Positions 44,711 to 56,003 are shown, counted from the stretch's first letter. The stretch: DNA of 64,000 nt from Prosopocoilus inquinatus (GCA_036172665.1 CM069878.1:20470501-20534500); one strand, 5' to 3'. Translations and numbers: made by a program. The notes: generated by a model not told the origin, from the sequence alone.

Positions 44711-46403
44711 ATGGGGCATGAAACTAAAACTCATCTTCGGCTATCAACAAAACGGAAAATTAAACGACAGGCATTTAAAAAGATCTTAAAAAAAAGGAAA
44801 GACTCTGAAAAAACTCTTGTAAATACTAATTGCGAGTCAATTGTTTCGTTAAATACAGAATCTGGTGCAGATATAAATAAATTTGATGATGACGTACTTT
44901 TGATAGAACCTCAAGTCAACGATAAAAAAATAACCAAATATGAAATAACAGGACGCAGAATTGTTGACATTGGACATTTATTTAAAGTTTTAAAAGCAAT
45001 AAAACACGAAGATTTTGGTTGTTGTTTCTATGATATTGACATATTTAACGAAACTAAATATGGCTTGAGGAGCGTATTTAGTTATGAATGCAAAATATGT
45101 AAATTGAAAGGTTCATTTAGTACTGAATCCAGTGATTTTTCTTGTAATATAAATGATGCAGCAGTTTGTGGGATAATTGCAGTGGGTATAGGATGTTCAC
45201 AGTTTTCGGAATTATGTGGGGCATTAAATATTCCCTCAATTAATCCAAAAACCTATTCTACTTCGGAAAACAGGGTTTTGAATTCAGTTAAAAATGTAGG
45301 AAATGATAGAAGCTGGTAAAGAAGAATATAAATTAGCAGTTGAATCCGGTGAGGTAGACGATGATGGTTCAGGGATGATATCTGTAATCGTTGATGGTGC
45401 GTGGAGTAAAAGATCGTACAAAACAAATTATAATGCATTATCCGGTGTTGCTCGTATTATTGGCGCTAAAACAAGAAGAGTTTTATATGCAGCAGTGAAA
45501 AATAAATATTGTAAACTGTGCTCTATGTATGAGAAATCTAAGAAGAAAGTTCCAAGCCACAAATGTTTTAAAAACTGGAACCATACTTCAACATCTATGG
45601 AAGCAGCTATTATCTTAGATGGTTTTAAGAAGTCAGTAGAGACACATAATTTGAAATACGTTAGAATGATAGGAGATGGAGACAGTAGTGTTTACCGAAG
45701 AATTTGTTATTCAAAACCTTACGGACCACATTGCTTTTTTAAAAAAGTTGAGTGTCGAAATCACGTCTTACGGAATTTCTGCAATAAAATTCGCGAAATT
45801 GCAAAAACACCAAGAGTTGATTATAATATTAGAAATTTTTTGCGGAATAATATTTTAAAATTTAGAACAGCAATAGTTAGTGCTATTAAATTTCGCAGAA
45901 CTGAAAACTTTTGCATGACGGAAAAAATTGAGAACTTGAAAAATGATATATTAAATGGACCAAAGCATATTTTCGGAGATCATCTAAACTGTGCTACATA
46001 TTTTTGCAAGCAAAGCGGACAAAGTAACAACATCGCTTATAATGAATTTTTAAATGCTTCGGCATTATATGAACCATTTTCCCGCTGTCTTCATCGTGTG
46101 GCTAATTTATCTTCAAGTTTGTTACTAGATGTTGATACAAATGTAGCAGAATCTTTTAACTCTGTTATAAACAAATTTGTTGGTGGAAAACGAATCAATT
46201 TTTCATTAAAAGGTTCCTATGAAGGTAGGTGTTATGGTGCTATTATAAGTTATAATACTAAGGGATTGCTTGTTTTGAAGTCAATATTAAATTTGAGCGA
46301 TAATAGTGTAGGAATTTATACTAAGAAATTTTCGGACAAGCTAGTCAAAATCATCGGAAAGAAAGGTGGAGTTAAAAGAAAATTTAGATATGAGAGCGCG
46401 GTA
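44711..46403 (+). pseudogene. Mutator-like transposase (PF20700-type), frameshifted and 3'-truncated
   Basis: From ATG 44711 (MGHETKTHLRLSTKRK) the first frame runs to a stop at 45319. The second resumes one base out at 45303 (MIEAGKEEYKLAV), so a single-base indel near 45300 breaks the gene. The first part has a basic N-terminus and a Cys-pair region (YECKICKLKGSF). The second carries the DDE-like core: VIVDGAWSKRSYKTNYNALS (first Asp), KNKYCKLC with a downstream CF..W zinc-like cluster, MIGDGDSSVY (second Asp) and DVDTNVAESFNSV (Glu). This resembles arthropod 'Mutator-like transposase domain' proteins, which often continue into a YqaJ exonuclease. That continuation is missing: at 46403 the frame passes straight into a 312-bp satellite monomer and stops 40 codons later at 46523. 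It lies between the BEL element and the mib1 exon. Confidence 0.85.
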
Positions 46404-46738
46404 CTTGCACAAAATTTTTCTAAAATCTTTCATTATGCTTTGACAGCAAGCATGGCCGCCTTGCATGGGGGACTCATTAGGAGCAAATCCCGCTTCAATT
46501 TGTCTATCCTACTGCAATGTTAGGTCAAAAAGTGATAGTAAGATGTCGCTATTTTATATGTTCATCATTCTTACCTCGCATTTGCGAATAAATTGGTAAA
46601 GTCGTTTTTGGTCTGCAGTGGGAATGTCGAGCTACGTTTCTGCTGAAGAAGCCCCAAGCAGGGCTGAAACAGCTGTCCAGAGGCTGCTCGAGGTTCTCAC
46701 TGCAATCAAAAACGATTTGCACAAAATTTTTCTAAAAT
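46404..46738 (+). repeat. 312-bp monomer with terminal overlap
   Basis: TTGCACAAAATTTTTCTAAA at 46405 recurs at 46717, exactly 312 bp apart, so slightly more than one full monomer is present. In its first half the frame of the upstream transposase stays open (SKIFHYALTASMAALHGGL). The second half holds MSSYVSAEEAPSRAETAVQR. GCATGGGGGA here replaces GCAGGGGGGA of the 5601 copy. Confidence 0.9.
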
Positions 46739-48110
46739 TATTTTGTTCAACATATGATATAAGAAAAATTAGTCGTTTCCGAGATATTTACATTTTTTCA
46801 AATTTGCAGTACCTTGCTTACGACACTGCCATTTTTGGGCAATAAACGTCATGATCTTAATTTTTGGCATGTAGTAGACTACAGTAACATGCTTTCAGAT
46901 CATGTCTAGTTTTAAACTGAATTGTCTACAGGATGGTCAACAAGTAACTTCTATTCAAATTGATTTCAACCGTCGAAAAATCAGGTTTTTTAAATACTAT
47001 ATTTCTATACCTTGAGATTCAGAATTAAATATTCTTTCGAACTGTATTAGCATTCCCTATACTCATCTCTTACCTTTCTCTTTCTATTCATGATTTTGTC
47101 TTTGACTCATTTTTTTTTCATTTTTCGGTATTATTCCTGAATAGTGTGCTATGAAAAATTAACAAAGAAAGTTTTTCTTTAAAATTAATTTGCAATTCTA
47201 AATTCAATTTCTCTTTAAAAACCGAAAAACAATATTTAAATACCTGTCTATCTGCTGTATTTTTTATTTACATATGCCGTATGTATGTGAATTCTTGGTA
47301 TGAGCTTCTACGCATTTACAAAAAGAAATTCACTCTTATAAAACAAAATTTTTGAAAATATGATCAAATGTCAAATAATTTTTTGAAAACTAATCAACAA
47401 ATCATCATTAGAACTAATACACAAATTGTTAGTTATAATATTTGCTTTAAGTGTCCTCCATTATTTATTAGTAATAAATAATGAAGAACACTTAAAGCAA
47501 CTTTTTGTTGTGTCTGAGTAATAAATTATTTACCTAGACACAACGAAATAAATTATTAACTTCTTTAGTTGCCGATTTTTTTTTCAAATACATTTAATAT
47601 GTCTGCATTTAAATTTTAATTATCTTGATTCTCCGTAGCGATTAATTTTTTTTTCTTTTTTCATTTCTAAAAATTATAATTTCTTTGGTTTTCATAGCCC
47701 ACTATTTAATAATAAATAATATCAAAAATGGGAAAAATTGAGGCCCTAAAAGAAAAATCATCGATAGCGAGTGAGATATATGAGATAGGAATAGGGAATG
47801 CTAATACAGGACGAAAAAACAATTAATCCTGAGTCACGTGATATAAAAATTTACTGGGTGTTGCATTTAAAAAACTTGACTTTTCGACTGTTGAAATCAG
47901 TTTGAATAGAAATTACTTTTTAACCACTTGTAGACAATTAAGTTTAAAACTGGACAAGGCCTCAAAGCATGTTACTGTGATCTACTACAGGCCAGAAATT
48001 AAGATCAGAAGTTGTAACTGTAACTGCAGATATCTCAAAAACCGTAAGCTTCGTAACAATACATGTTATATATTTTACAAATAGAATATAACGAACTATT
48101 CACATGTATT
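46739..48110. mobile_element. TIR-element remnant, 20829-22507 family
   Basis: 46739-47160 and 47700-48090 are inverted to each other and related to 21060-21440 and 22040-22300 (CATATGATATAAGAAAAATT, TTCTATTCAAATTGATTTCA, CCTATACTCATCTCTTA). The centre holds a 16-bp inverted repeat around 47450-47505 (TTTAAGTGTCCTCCATTATT / AATAATGAAGAACACTTAAA). The outer ACAGGGAG terminus is missing on the left, where the element meets the satellite monomer. Confidence 0.7.
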
Positions 48111-48720
48111 AAAATATACAGTGCATTCTATTGATTTTTTTTGGGAAATTTAAACTGTTAACTTTCAATTGTTTCTCTGCAAGCGTACACAAAAAATGTT
48201 TACTATTACTCAAATGCCTTATTCTACACGATATTTATTGAAATGTATTTTAGACTGTGGTTTGCAGTACAATAAAATTGAACCTCCTAAATACAAAAAT
48301 ACGATATTTATAATTAGTTAGCTACATTAATTCTTTTTTTGCCGCTCATTATCGATCAAATACCTCTACATTAGAGCTCTGTAATTCAATTGAATAGCTG
48401 TAGATTGCGAATGCTTCGATTAAGGGTATAGTTGCTGAATAGAAAATGCTTGTTTTTAAGAGATCTATCGAAATGTGCAAATGTGGTACAAGTATAAGTT
48501 TGATGAACAATTCACTTACGAAAAATGCCGTATACGTGAAAATAATTTACTAATATAGAACAGATTACAGGCGGTAACTTATGTAGAAGACATTTTCTTT
48601 TATAAATAATAATAGTTATTGGCACTATTGAAGAAACAACTCGATACCAATAATACATCTGTATATCTCCAATAGTCTTAGAAAAAATACACAACTTACA
48701 ATTTAATGCTGTTGTTGCAG
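48111..48720. other. Intron-like DNA upstream of the mib1 exon
   Basis: AT-rich, no repeats recognised. It ends with a pyrimidine-containing acceptor, TTTAATGCTGTTGTTGCAG, directly before the exon. Confidence 0.5.
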
Positions 48721-48872
48721 GATTCGGAAGGAGATACTCCACTGCACGACGCCATTTCGAAAAAGCGAGATGACATGTTGACCTTGTTGTTAGACCACAA
48801 CGCCGACATAACTTTGACCAACAACAACGGATTCAACGCTCTGCATCACGCGGCGCTTCGTGGAAATCCAAG
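48721..48872 (+). CDS. mib1: mind bomb 1 (E3 ubiquitin ligase) internal exon, ankyrin repeats
   Basis: A 152-bp segment with acceptor ...GTTGTTGCAG before it and donor GTAGGA after it has a fully open frame in phase 0, leaving two bases at the end. It reads [20 protein letters not shown], then [19 protein letters not shown]. This closely matches the ankyrin-repeat region of animal Mind bomb 1, the ligase that ubiquitinates Delta and Serrate to allow their endocytosis in Notch signalling. The substrate-binding and RING parts lie in other exons outside the window or not recognised. Codon use (CACGACGCC, CTGCATCACGCGGCG) is more GC-rich than all neighbouring DNA. It could in principle be mib2, but the SKKRDD and [18 protein letters not shown] strings favour mib1. 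Confidence 0.92.
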
Positions 48873-50131
48873 GTAGGAAGCCCGTTAATACACTGTATAG
48901 AAAACTTATGTTATCTGACGCGAGCATCGGAGCACGACCTAAATTAATGCGGGCGATTTTTAAGCGAATATCGCAATTCATATTGATAAAATCAAAATTT
49001 ATTAAGAGTCATTTAATTTTGTCTCACCTTGAGGCTATGCGAGGAGTTTCTTATAGCTGAAGTTTTATGATTATGAAACTTGTGAGCTATTTGCCGTTTT
49101 ATCAGTAAAGAGAGCAAAGCCCCCTCTCACTGGAGGTTAACCACTTATTTGGATTACATTTTTTGTTCGTAATGGCAAAATATTCAAGGCGCACGCCTCT
49201 ATTTTCATTACGGATTAACTCCCATTGAACTTTTTTAATTATAAAGCGATCTGAAGTGGTGCAATTATTATAGGTATATTACAAATGCAGTCTTATGGGA
49301 ATATCAGCCCTGTTTATTCAGTTTCTGTATTAATACGACGGAACTATTTCCAAATTATCTTAAGCGAGCTCATATCCACGTACATACACGCACCATTGGA
49401 ACCTGCGATTATGAGGCTAACTATTACATTCAGCTCAATTGCGCCCGAGTTTATGTAATGTCGCTTCAGAGATTCGCAATTTGCATTAGCATACACGCTT
49501 CGGGCCTGAGAAAGTAAGATTTATATGACTGATATCAACACCTAACGGCAACTTTGAAACTTCTCCCGAATTTTAAACACATTAGCTATTAGCGGTGCGC
49601 GTCGACTGCTCAACTGCCGAGAAATGCAGATAATTTTATCGGGTTTCGCATCTTGAACGGCTCAGCGCTAATATGTGCTTGAGGATCTACTGAAAACCAA
49701 AAGTGTTATCCATCCTGCTTAAGGTTGAGGGTATGTATAATAAAAATTTTCCAAAAAGAGTACGTACAGACTTGAGAGAGCTTCTCATTTTTTTCCTTGT
49801 TAACGATACATTGGGATCACGATTTCACCTGAATGCGAAATTACTCGAGAGGGCGCAAAATTTTAGTTTGTCTGCAAGAAACGAAGACTTCACGAACTAT
49901 TGCCGTTGGTAATATTGCTCCTCAACAATTCATTTATTTCTCATTGTTTACCCATTTTCCTACTGCATTTAATCCTCTAAAGATGCAAAACATGGTAATG
50001 ACTTAGTTAATGCAGAGATTGTACCGATTATGTAAGTAAGTAAGATTTATTAATTTTCTCATGTCTGGGAATGAAGCTTAACTGCTTAAAAATCATTGAA
50101 AGCGCCTCTAAAATAAAAAGAGGAAAAAGAG
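48873..50131 (+). other. Intron-like DNA downstream of the mib1 exon
   Basis: Begins with the splice donor GTAGGAAG. Moderate GC, with no repeat partner in the window. A 69-codon frame at 49703-49912 has no recognised relative. Most likely host intron. Confidence 0.6.
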
Positions 50132-50528
50132 TGGAGTAAAGTCGGTATATATGGAATACCCATTCTTTGGGCCCTCATAAATTCTGAGCTAAGATTGTAA
50201 ATACTGAAATACTTGAATGAATGAGGTGAAGTATCAAAAGTTGTACTAATTTACATTATACTAAACTTACATTGGTGTAAAAAAAACACTTTTATTTTAA
50301 GAAATCCGCCAAAGTAAGTTTTTATGGCACCGCGCGAAAACTTCCAAAACGATAAATTCACAATTCATGTATTGTAAAGTTATGCAATTTTACCGGCTGA
50401 GAACCTCTATAGTAGTGGCCAATAATAGCGAAACTCATGTTAATACCAGCGCGATTTAACAGATGGCGCTTCTTATTTCAAAACTACAGGGTATTCCATA
50501 TTAGCCACATATGCCGACTTTACTCTAC
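50132..50528. mobile_element. ~400-bp element with inverted ends
   Basis: GTGGAGTAAAGTCGGTATAT at 50132 and ATATGCCGACTTTACTCTAC near 50505-50527 are inverted, followed inward by GGAATACCC / GGGTATTCC. The interior has no coding sequence. Confidence 0.7.
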
Positions 50529-50815
50529 CTGTTTTTCAGTGAAGAGAGGTCTGCAGTGAGCTCTAAATTCTGACTCAGTGATAATGCGAATCATTTTGTT
50601 TTGAATTTTAATTAAAGTATTTGTTTTCCTTCGAGGAGAAGCCCCAGTAGCGGACACCACAGGCGCGACGCAAACAAAGAATGATATATAGCCCTTGCCT
50701 CAACAAACCGGATCTCCGCCGTCACAACTCTCAGAGCATAACATGTTTTTGATAGCTGATTTACTAATAGCGAAATATGGTGTTTCCATTTTAAAAGAGT
50801 ACCAGAATACATACT
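50522..50815 (-). pseudogene. LINE reverse-transcriptase C-terminal fragment (Jockey/R1-like)
   Basis: The minus strand reads KWKHHISLLVNQLSKTCYAL and VVTAEIRFVEARAIYHSLFA. After a one-base shift it continues GASPRRKTNTLIKIQNKMIR and IITESEFRAHCRPLF. These are typical of the region after the RT catalytic box in Jockey-type LINEs ('W..HI..L..KLS...ALR', 'FKIQ.R.IRII...', 'CRPLF'). The catalytic YADD is missing. It is distinct from the 28604 LINE family. Confidence 0.8.
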
Positions 50816-50884
50816 TATTTCTTATTCAGTTTTAATGTCGTTAATATACAACGTGTTATTGAAAGTTGTACAGATGTTTAAACT

Positions 50885-51615
50885 GACGATAGTACTCTTT
50901 AAATAGATGCTAAATACCTAAACTTCCTTTATACAAAAGTTTCTATTTTTAGAGATACACAGTTTATTGTTTTTGTTTGAGAGCTGCAAGTTTTTTTTAA
51001 ATTTGGCGCTTGAACTTGATGGCGCATAGGCGTCGACCTATCAGACGGAACGGTGAAATCGAATCGTATGACAAGGTTAGCGTCATTGTCATAACTGTCA
51101 AAACATTTCAGTGTCACGACTTTTGGCTGTTTTGTAATTTTATCTTACCAGAAGTAAAAAAGTAAAATATTACTTATTTTTTAAAAAACAAAAATTTTAT
51201 TTAGACAATTTACAGAGAAGTTCCTCAAAGTGGCGACCGCCGTTTAAAATACACCCATTTAAATTGTGGTACTTATGACGTCCGCGTTCACCTGAACGTA
51301 ATAACTTATTACTAATAAGTAATAGTTATTTTTTTACTTTCGGGAAGATAAAATTACAAGACAACCGAAGGTCATGGTGACACCGAAATGTTTTGACAGT
51401 TTTGACAATGACGCTAACCTTTTCAGTCGATTTCACCGTTGCGTCTGATTGCTTGACGCCTACGCGCCATCAATTTCGAGCGCCGAAGTTAAAAATATGC
51501 TGTGGCTTTCAAATAAAAACAATAAATTGTGTATCTCTGAAACCAGTAACTTTTGTATAAAGGAAGTTTAGGTATTTAGCATCAATTGAAAGAGTGCTAT
51601 TGTCAGAGGACAAAT
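50885..51615. repeat. Foldback element with ~300-bp arms
   Basis: 50885-51180 and 51315-51615 are inverted copies: TAAATACCTAAACTTCCTTT / AAAGGAAGTTTAGGTATTTA, GACAAGGTTAGCGTCATTGT / ACAATGACGCTAACC, ATGGCGCATAGGCGTC / GACGCCTACGCGCCAT. A 130-bp centre separates them. Mismatches are scattered. It is non-coding. Confidence 0.9.
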
Positions 51616-53176
51616 AGTCAAAGCTAGTGATGTTCGTGAATTCAGTGTTATTCAAGGCCAATATAGCTGATCCACCATGTTTGTAACGATTTCTTTTGTA
51701 AATTGCATACAATACTAGGCATATTATTGTCACTGAGTAAAAAAAAGAGTTCATCGTTTTTTTTTTGCCTATTGACTGTATGTTTAGTAAAAGCAAGAAG
51801 GTTGTGCAAGTTAAGTCAATATGCACCGCAGAAGAAAATTCATTATTCCCTGCAACCATGTTATCTCCACCTGTAACTTACCAGTAGCCCCAAGGTTCCT
51901 GTCTCTTCTATACACTGTGTCCACATTTCAATGCTCACCATTGGCATTTCGATTATTAGAAGACATAGAGCAACGGTTAAATAGTAAATGTTTTGCAGAA
52001 TCCAATGCTCGCGACAGATCTCATTTCAAATTCACCATAACTTTTATGAAAAGCCAAAACATGCTTTCTTTTCGAAGAAGGAATTAAAACTCTTTTCCTC
52101 TTGTCAATAGGATGGAGTTCGTCCAAATTTTGGTATCGTTGACAATAATAATCACAGTAATTGACGCCTGGAGGTACGAGGCGTACTCCACCGCATTAAA
52201 AGAAGAAATAAATAGCTTTTCTTTTAGAGTCCTCTTTTTTGAGTAGAGTCAAATTGGAAAATGTTGAATGTGTTTGTTATGCAGAAGACTTGGCAGTTTT
52301 TTCCTTCTTCACTTATCTTACCCATGTTTGAGTTTGGTACAGTTTTTCGTTGCCATTATTTAACCTTTTGTAAAGAAAGACAAAAGAGAGGAGACTCGTT
52401 TTGTATGCTGTGACACATTTTTTTGGTTTTTATTGTCCTTGAAGTTGTACGTTTTTTCTATCAGTTTCCTTTCCCCATTAAAAAAAAATGAGAATATTAT
52501 TCTTGGTAACAGATGGATGATAATCCTTAGGATATTCAAATAAATGTCTCACCAAGTGGCAGTACAAAATCTATTGGATTGGAATTCGGTTTGTCCTGGA
52601 TGTCTTGATCATATTCACCCCGGAGCCCGGAGTTTGCCTAGTTTTAAGTTTCAATGGTTTCATTTATTTCTGTTTTATTTTTTACAAGTTCTTTTTAGTT
52701 AATTCAGATTTTGCTAATTGCTTAGGTGACATGTGGTTAAAGTTCTCTCTTCTCAATTATGTAACAAAGTGTCTCCTTCTTTCTTGAAGGCTTACCAGTT
52801 ACTGCTACTTTTTTTCCTTGAATGTGATCATCGACTTCGAAACCGATTCCTTAAGAATTTTCGCTTATATTAATGTTTATGGTCCAGTACTTTTAAAAGC
52901 TAATCAACTAGTAGGGTTTATTCCGGATTTTACGTCTCAATGTGCAGTATTTTCAGTTGATCCCACCTCTGCCATCGGATTTAAATAACAAGGGCGATAG
53001 TAAAAACAACATTTAAGACAAGTAACATGCGGTAACATGTCAAAATTGTTGTATGTTGTTTTCCTCGCCACCCATTTATTTCCTATGCATTAAAAGTTAG
53101 AAATATGATAAAAGTTTGCCTTGGTTCTTTTGTCAGGTTTATTTTGTTGTGATTTGTGAAATCTCACAAATACAAA
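51616..53176. other. No gene recognised
   Basis: AT-rich. Frames at 51821-52087 (plus) and 51509-51859 (minus) are open for about 90-115 codons, but the second is partly within the foldback arm and neither resembles a known family. Treated as intron DNA. Confidence 0.45.
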
Positions 53177-53232
53177 AAAAGACGAGATAGACGACATTAA
53201 ATAATCATTTAATGTCGTCTATCTCGTCTTTT
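53177..53232. repeat. Perfect 26-bp-arm hairpin
   Basis: AAAAGACGAGATAGACGACA... at 53177-53202 is exactly inverted at 53207-53232 with a 4-bp loop. In transcript form it would be a stable stem-loop, but no companion structure identifies a gene. Confidence 0.95.
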
Positions 53233-54057
53233 AATAAGCTGGAACTACTGTGTTGTTATTTTATGAAAGATTGCATATCTGTTTGAAGAATATACTGAAA
53301 AGGAAGTAATAAAAATTTAAAATAATTTCATTAGGACTAAACGCGTCCGCTGTGAGTATTTTCTTCATTAGCTTTCAACAAGTTTCAATTAACCCCCATA
53401 CTGTATAATCGATAAAACCTAGGGCTTACTTTTACGTGACCGTTGCTTTCTTTCCTCTTTCCTTCTCATATACTATTCCCTTTTGGCGGAGTAGCAGTTA
53501 GGCTTCGCCATCCATAATCTGAGTAAATGGCGATCGCTCCAGCAAATCGGATACCGACTCGGTTGCCTACAGAATTGGATATTGTAATGGATATTGGTCG
53601 TATATATTAAAGACATCTATGGCCGACTTTGGCTGAATTGCTGCGAAACGAATCAAAACTTTCGTTAATACGTCTTTGTGATGGAATTGGACAGGCCGAA
53701 CTTGTTTTATGCTTTTTCAGATGCCTTAGACTTAGCTGCAGTACAAAATTTCCTTCAACGTTTTAAGTTTTACATCTGCTGCGGACGTGTCTTGGAATAT
53801 CTCCGTTTATGTTGGAAATGACAGAGCCTCCGTTTATTCACTTTCAAGTTTATGAAAATGTTAAAAAAACAAATCATAAAATATTGACTCTAACAAGTCT
53901 TGCAGCCGTTTGTACCGTACAACCATAAAGCTTTCCTTTATTCAAAGTCAAATTTAATTTCCTTTATTTAAGTCAAATTTAAACTATAAGCCTGCCTTAA
54001 AAATATTTGCTTTACACCGCCTCTTGTTTTCGACGTTATTAATAAAGTCGACTTTAA
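53233..54057. other. No gene recognised
   Basis: Moderate-AT DNA without repeat partners. A duplicated TTCCTTTATT(T/C)AAGTCAAATTTAA pair near 53935-53985 is a short direct repeat. Confidence 0.45.
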
Positions 54058-54184
54058 TAGTGTTTTCCATTGGAGGGTGCACTGTGTGCACTAAATGTAT
54101 CTTCATCTCGTTTTACCTTCATGAAATAAAATAAAACGAAGATACACTGAGTGCACATAGTGCACCCCAATCGAAAACGCTGTA
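54058..54184. mobile_element. Second TAGTGTTTTC MITE
   Basis: TAGTGTTTTCCATTGGAGGG pairs with CCCCAATCGAAAACGCTGTA, and the inner GTGCACTAAATGTATCTTCA pairs with AAGATACACTGAGTGCAC. Same family as 28326-28450. It abuts another MITE on the right. Confidence 0.8.
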
Positions 54185-54199
54185 AGTAAAGGTGAATGT

Positions 54200-54533
54200 A
54201 CCATGCGATCAACGGAATTTATAATTAGAGCAAGCTGCGATATTTTCCAAAAAGTTGGCAACACAGGCTTACAATTTGAAATTAAAAATTGTAAGTGTCA
54301 AAATTGTGACATTCCTTTTTTTAACGATTGATAATAAACGGATTTTTCTTATGGAAGCCTTCCTAATATTCTAAAAAAAGAGTTTAAATCAGCATCCATA
54401 CAAAATAAAGATTGTATAAAGCACGAGCTTTAACTCAAATAGGACAACTGTCAACTTATTATTTATTTTTCATTTTATCCAACCACACGGCATTAAAGAA
54501 CACCAATCACAGCCTCCTCTAATTATGAATTCC
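54200..54533 (-). mobile_element. MITE, GGAATTCATAATTA family, reverse copy
   Basis: ACCATGCGATCAACGGAATT at 54200 and CTCTAATTATGAATTCC at 54517-54533 are the inverted ends. The interior shares GTGTCAAAATTGTGACATTC and ATCCAACCACACGGC-type blocks with 18365-18643. Confidence 0.75.
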
Positions 54534-54644
54534 AATGACCAACCGGTATTAACAGCGCAAATTGTGTTTTATTTTCTCGTATTTTTGACACATATTCAAA
54601 TTTAGACTTTTGCCCTTACTTCAATCAATGTTATATTTAATGAA

Positions 54645-54690
54645 CAGATAAAATAACGACATCTTACTATCGCTTTTTGACCTGACATAT
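54645..54690 (-). repeat. 46-bp piece of the 312-bp monomer
   Basis: GACATCTTACTATCGCTTTTTGACCTGACA-type sequence matches the minus strand of 5714-5745. Only this part is present. Confidence 0.75.
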
Positions 54691-55309
54691 ATATTTAATA
54701 GTAGTTTATCTATCAAGTACGTAAAATTGGGTTTTAGGGGACGAATCGTAATTAAGGACAAGGCGTCGAAGGAGCCGAGTCCTTAATGAAATGAGACCTT
54801 TAAAACTATTTTGCGTACGTGATATATATAATTGGGTACCAGCTCGCCAAAATACCAACATTATTGTTAGTTTGCTCGAATTTTGGATTAGCATGTCTAA
54901 ATTGCCCCTCTCATCAGAAAGCAAAAAATCATTTATTAGATTTCACTAACACAAAAAGTTTTGAAAAAGAAACCAATTATCGTGCAAGATTATTCTTATA
55001 ATTATTTCATATTAAAGAAAAAACAGTAATTCTTTGAATTTTCGAACAGATATTCATAATTTTAATTTAGCTTATGAATATTTGATAAAATTTGATTTCA
55101 ATCGCAGTTTGGAACGACAGAATCTAAAGATTAATGAATTTTTAAACAATTTTCTAAATCTTGACTATCCTTGAAAACAAATAAGATTCCTTTTTTCTAC
55201 AAATACTTTGAAATCTTGAACTTTATAATTTTGGATGTAATTTTAACCAAAAAATATGTAAGTTATTTTATCTTATGTAATTCAATCATTGTAACCTTCT
55301 TTTTGCAGT
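54691..55309. other. No gene recognised; possible Penelope-associated DNA
   Basis: Contains a hairpin at 54748-54790 (ATTAAGGAC...GTCCTTAAT). The frame at 54819-55001 is open for 60 codons but is not recognised. A Penelope-like tail follows at 55310, so this could be decayed element body. Confidence 0.35.
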
Positions 55310-55390
55310 TTTTGCTCTGATGAAGGCAACTGATGGTTGTCGAAGGCTCAGTACCAAAATAAAAAGTCTTTTATTGACCGCTAGCCCGAT
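55310..55390 (+). other. Hammerhead-like tail of a Penelope remnant
   Basis: CTCTGATGAAGGCAACTGAT then GGTTGTCGAAGG contains CUGAUGA, a hairpin GGCAAC...GUUGUC and GAAG in place of the expected GAAA. This order of boxes is that of a hammerhead core as found in Penelope-like tails, and the altered box suggests loss of function. No coding part was found next to it, so the assignment is tentative. Confidence 0.35.
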
Positions 55391-56003
55391 ATTTTTGATA
55401 ATACTAAACTAAATTGAAAATATAATAATGCTAGATGGACAAAGTAATAATATATTAATAATAATAAAGTGATAATGTATTAATATTTAATAATACTTTC
55501 TGGATGTGCAACACATGTAAGAAATGCTGTTAGAATCATATGTTCTGATATACACCATGTCCCAGAACTCTCGCCCCAGAGAGCAAGGACACTTGCCAAT
55601 AGCAATGCGAAACATATATTCGAAAACTAAAATTATCTCACGCAAAGGATAAGCGAGTTAAGAATAAAAAGGAATAGTCGATCCTAGCAGCGGATCAGAA
55701 GATGGCGACAGGTATTCCGTAGGCTTTCGTTTAATTGCTAGAATACTTAGAAATGCATTCTTGATACTAAACAAATGTGAACAAACTGGTCCACTTCGTT
55801 GTGGCATTGCTGTCATTGTTTGTACCTGTCACTTGAAAGGTTCAAGGTTCATTATACTTCATGTTTTCCGCTGCTAATTGTGTTTAAATATTTATGGAGA
55901 TTTATGTGATAATTATTTATGGAGAGTGCGGCCGAAACGTCAGCACTCTCAATTGTCCCCTAGGCCATAAAGTGATCCTTAGCACTGTTGCAAGAACGCA
56001 AGA

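Noticed and set aside
49703..49912. Open frame downstream of the mib1 exon as a further exon
   Set aside because: Its translation does not resemble the ankyrin or RING regions of mib1 and it lacks bounding splice sites.
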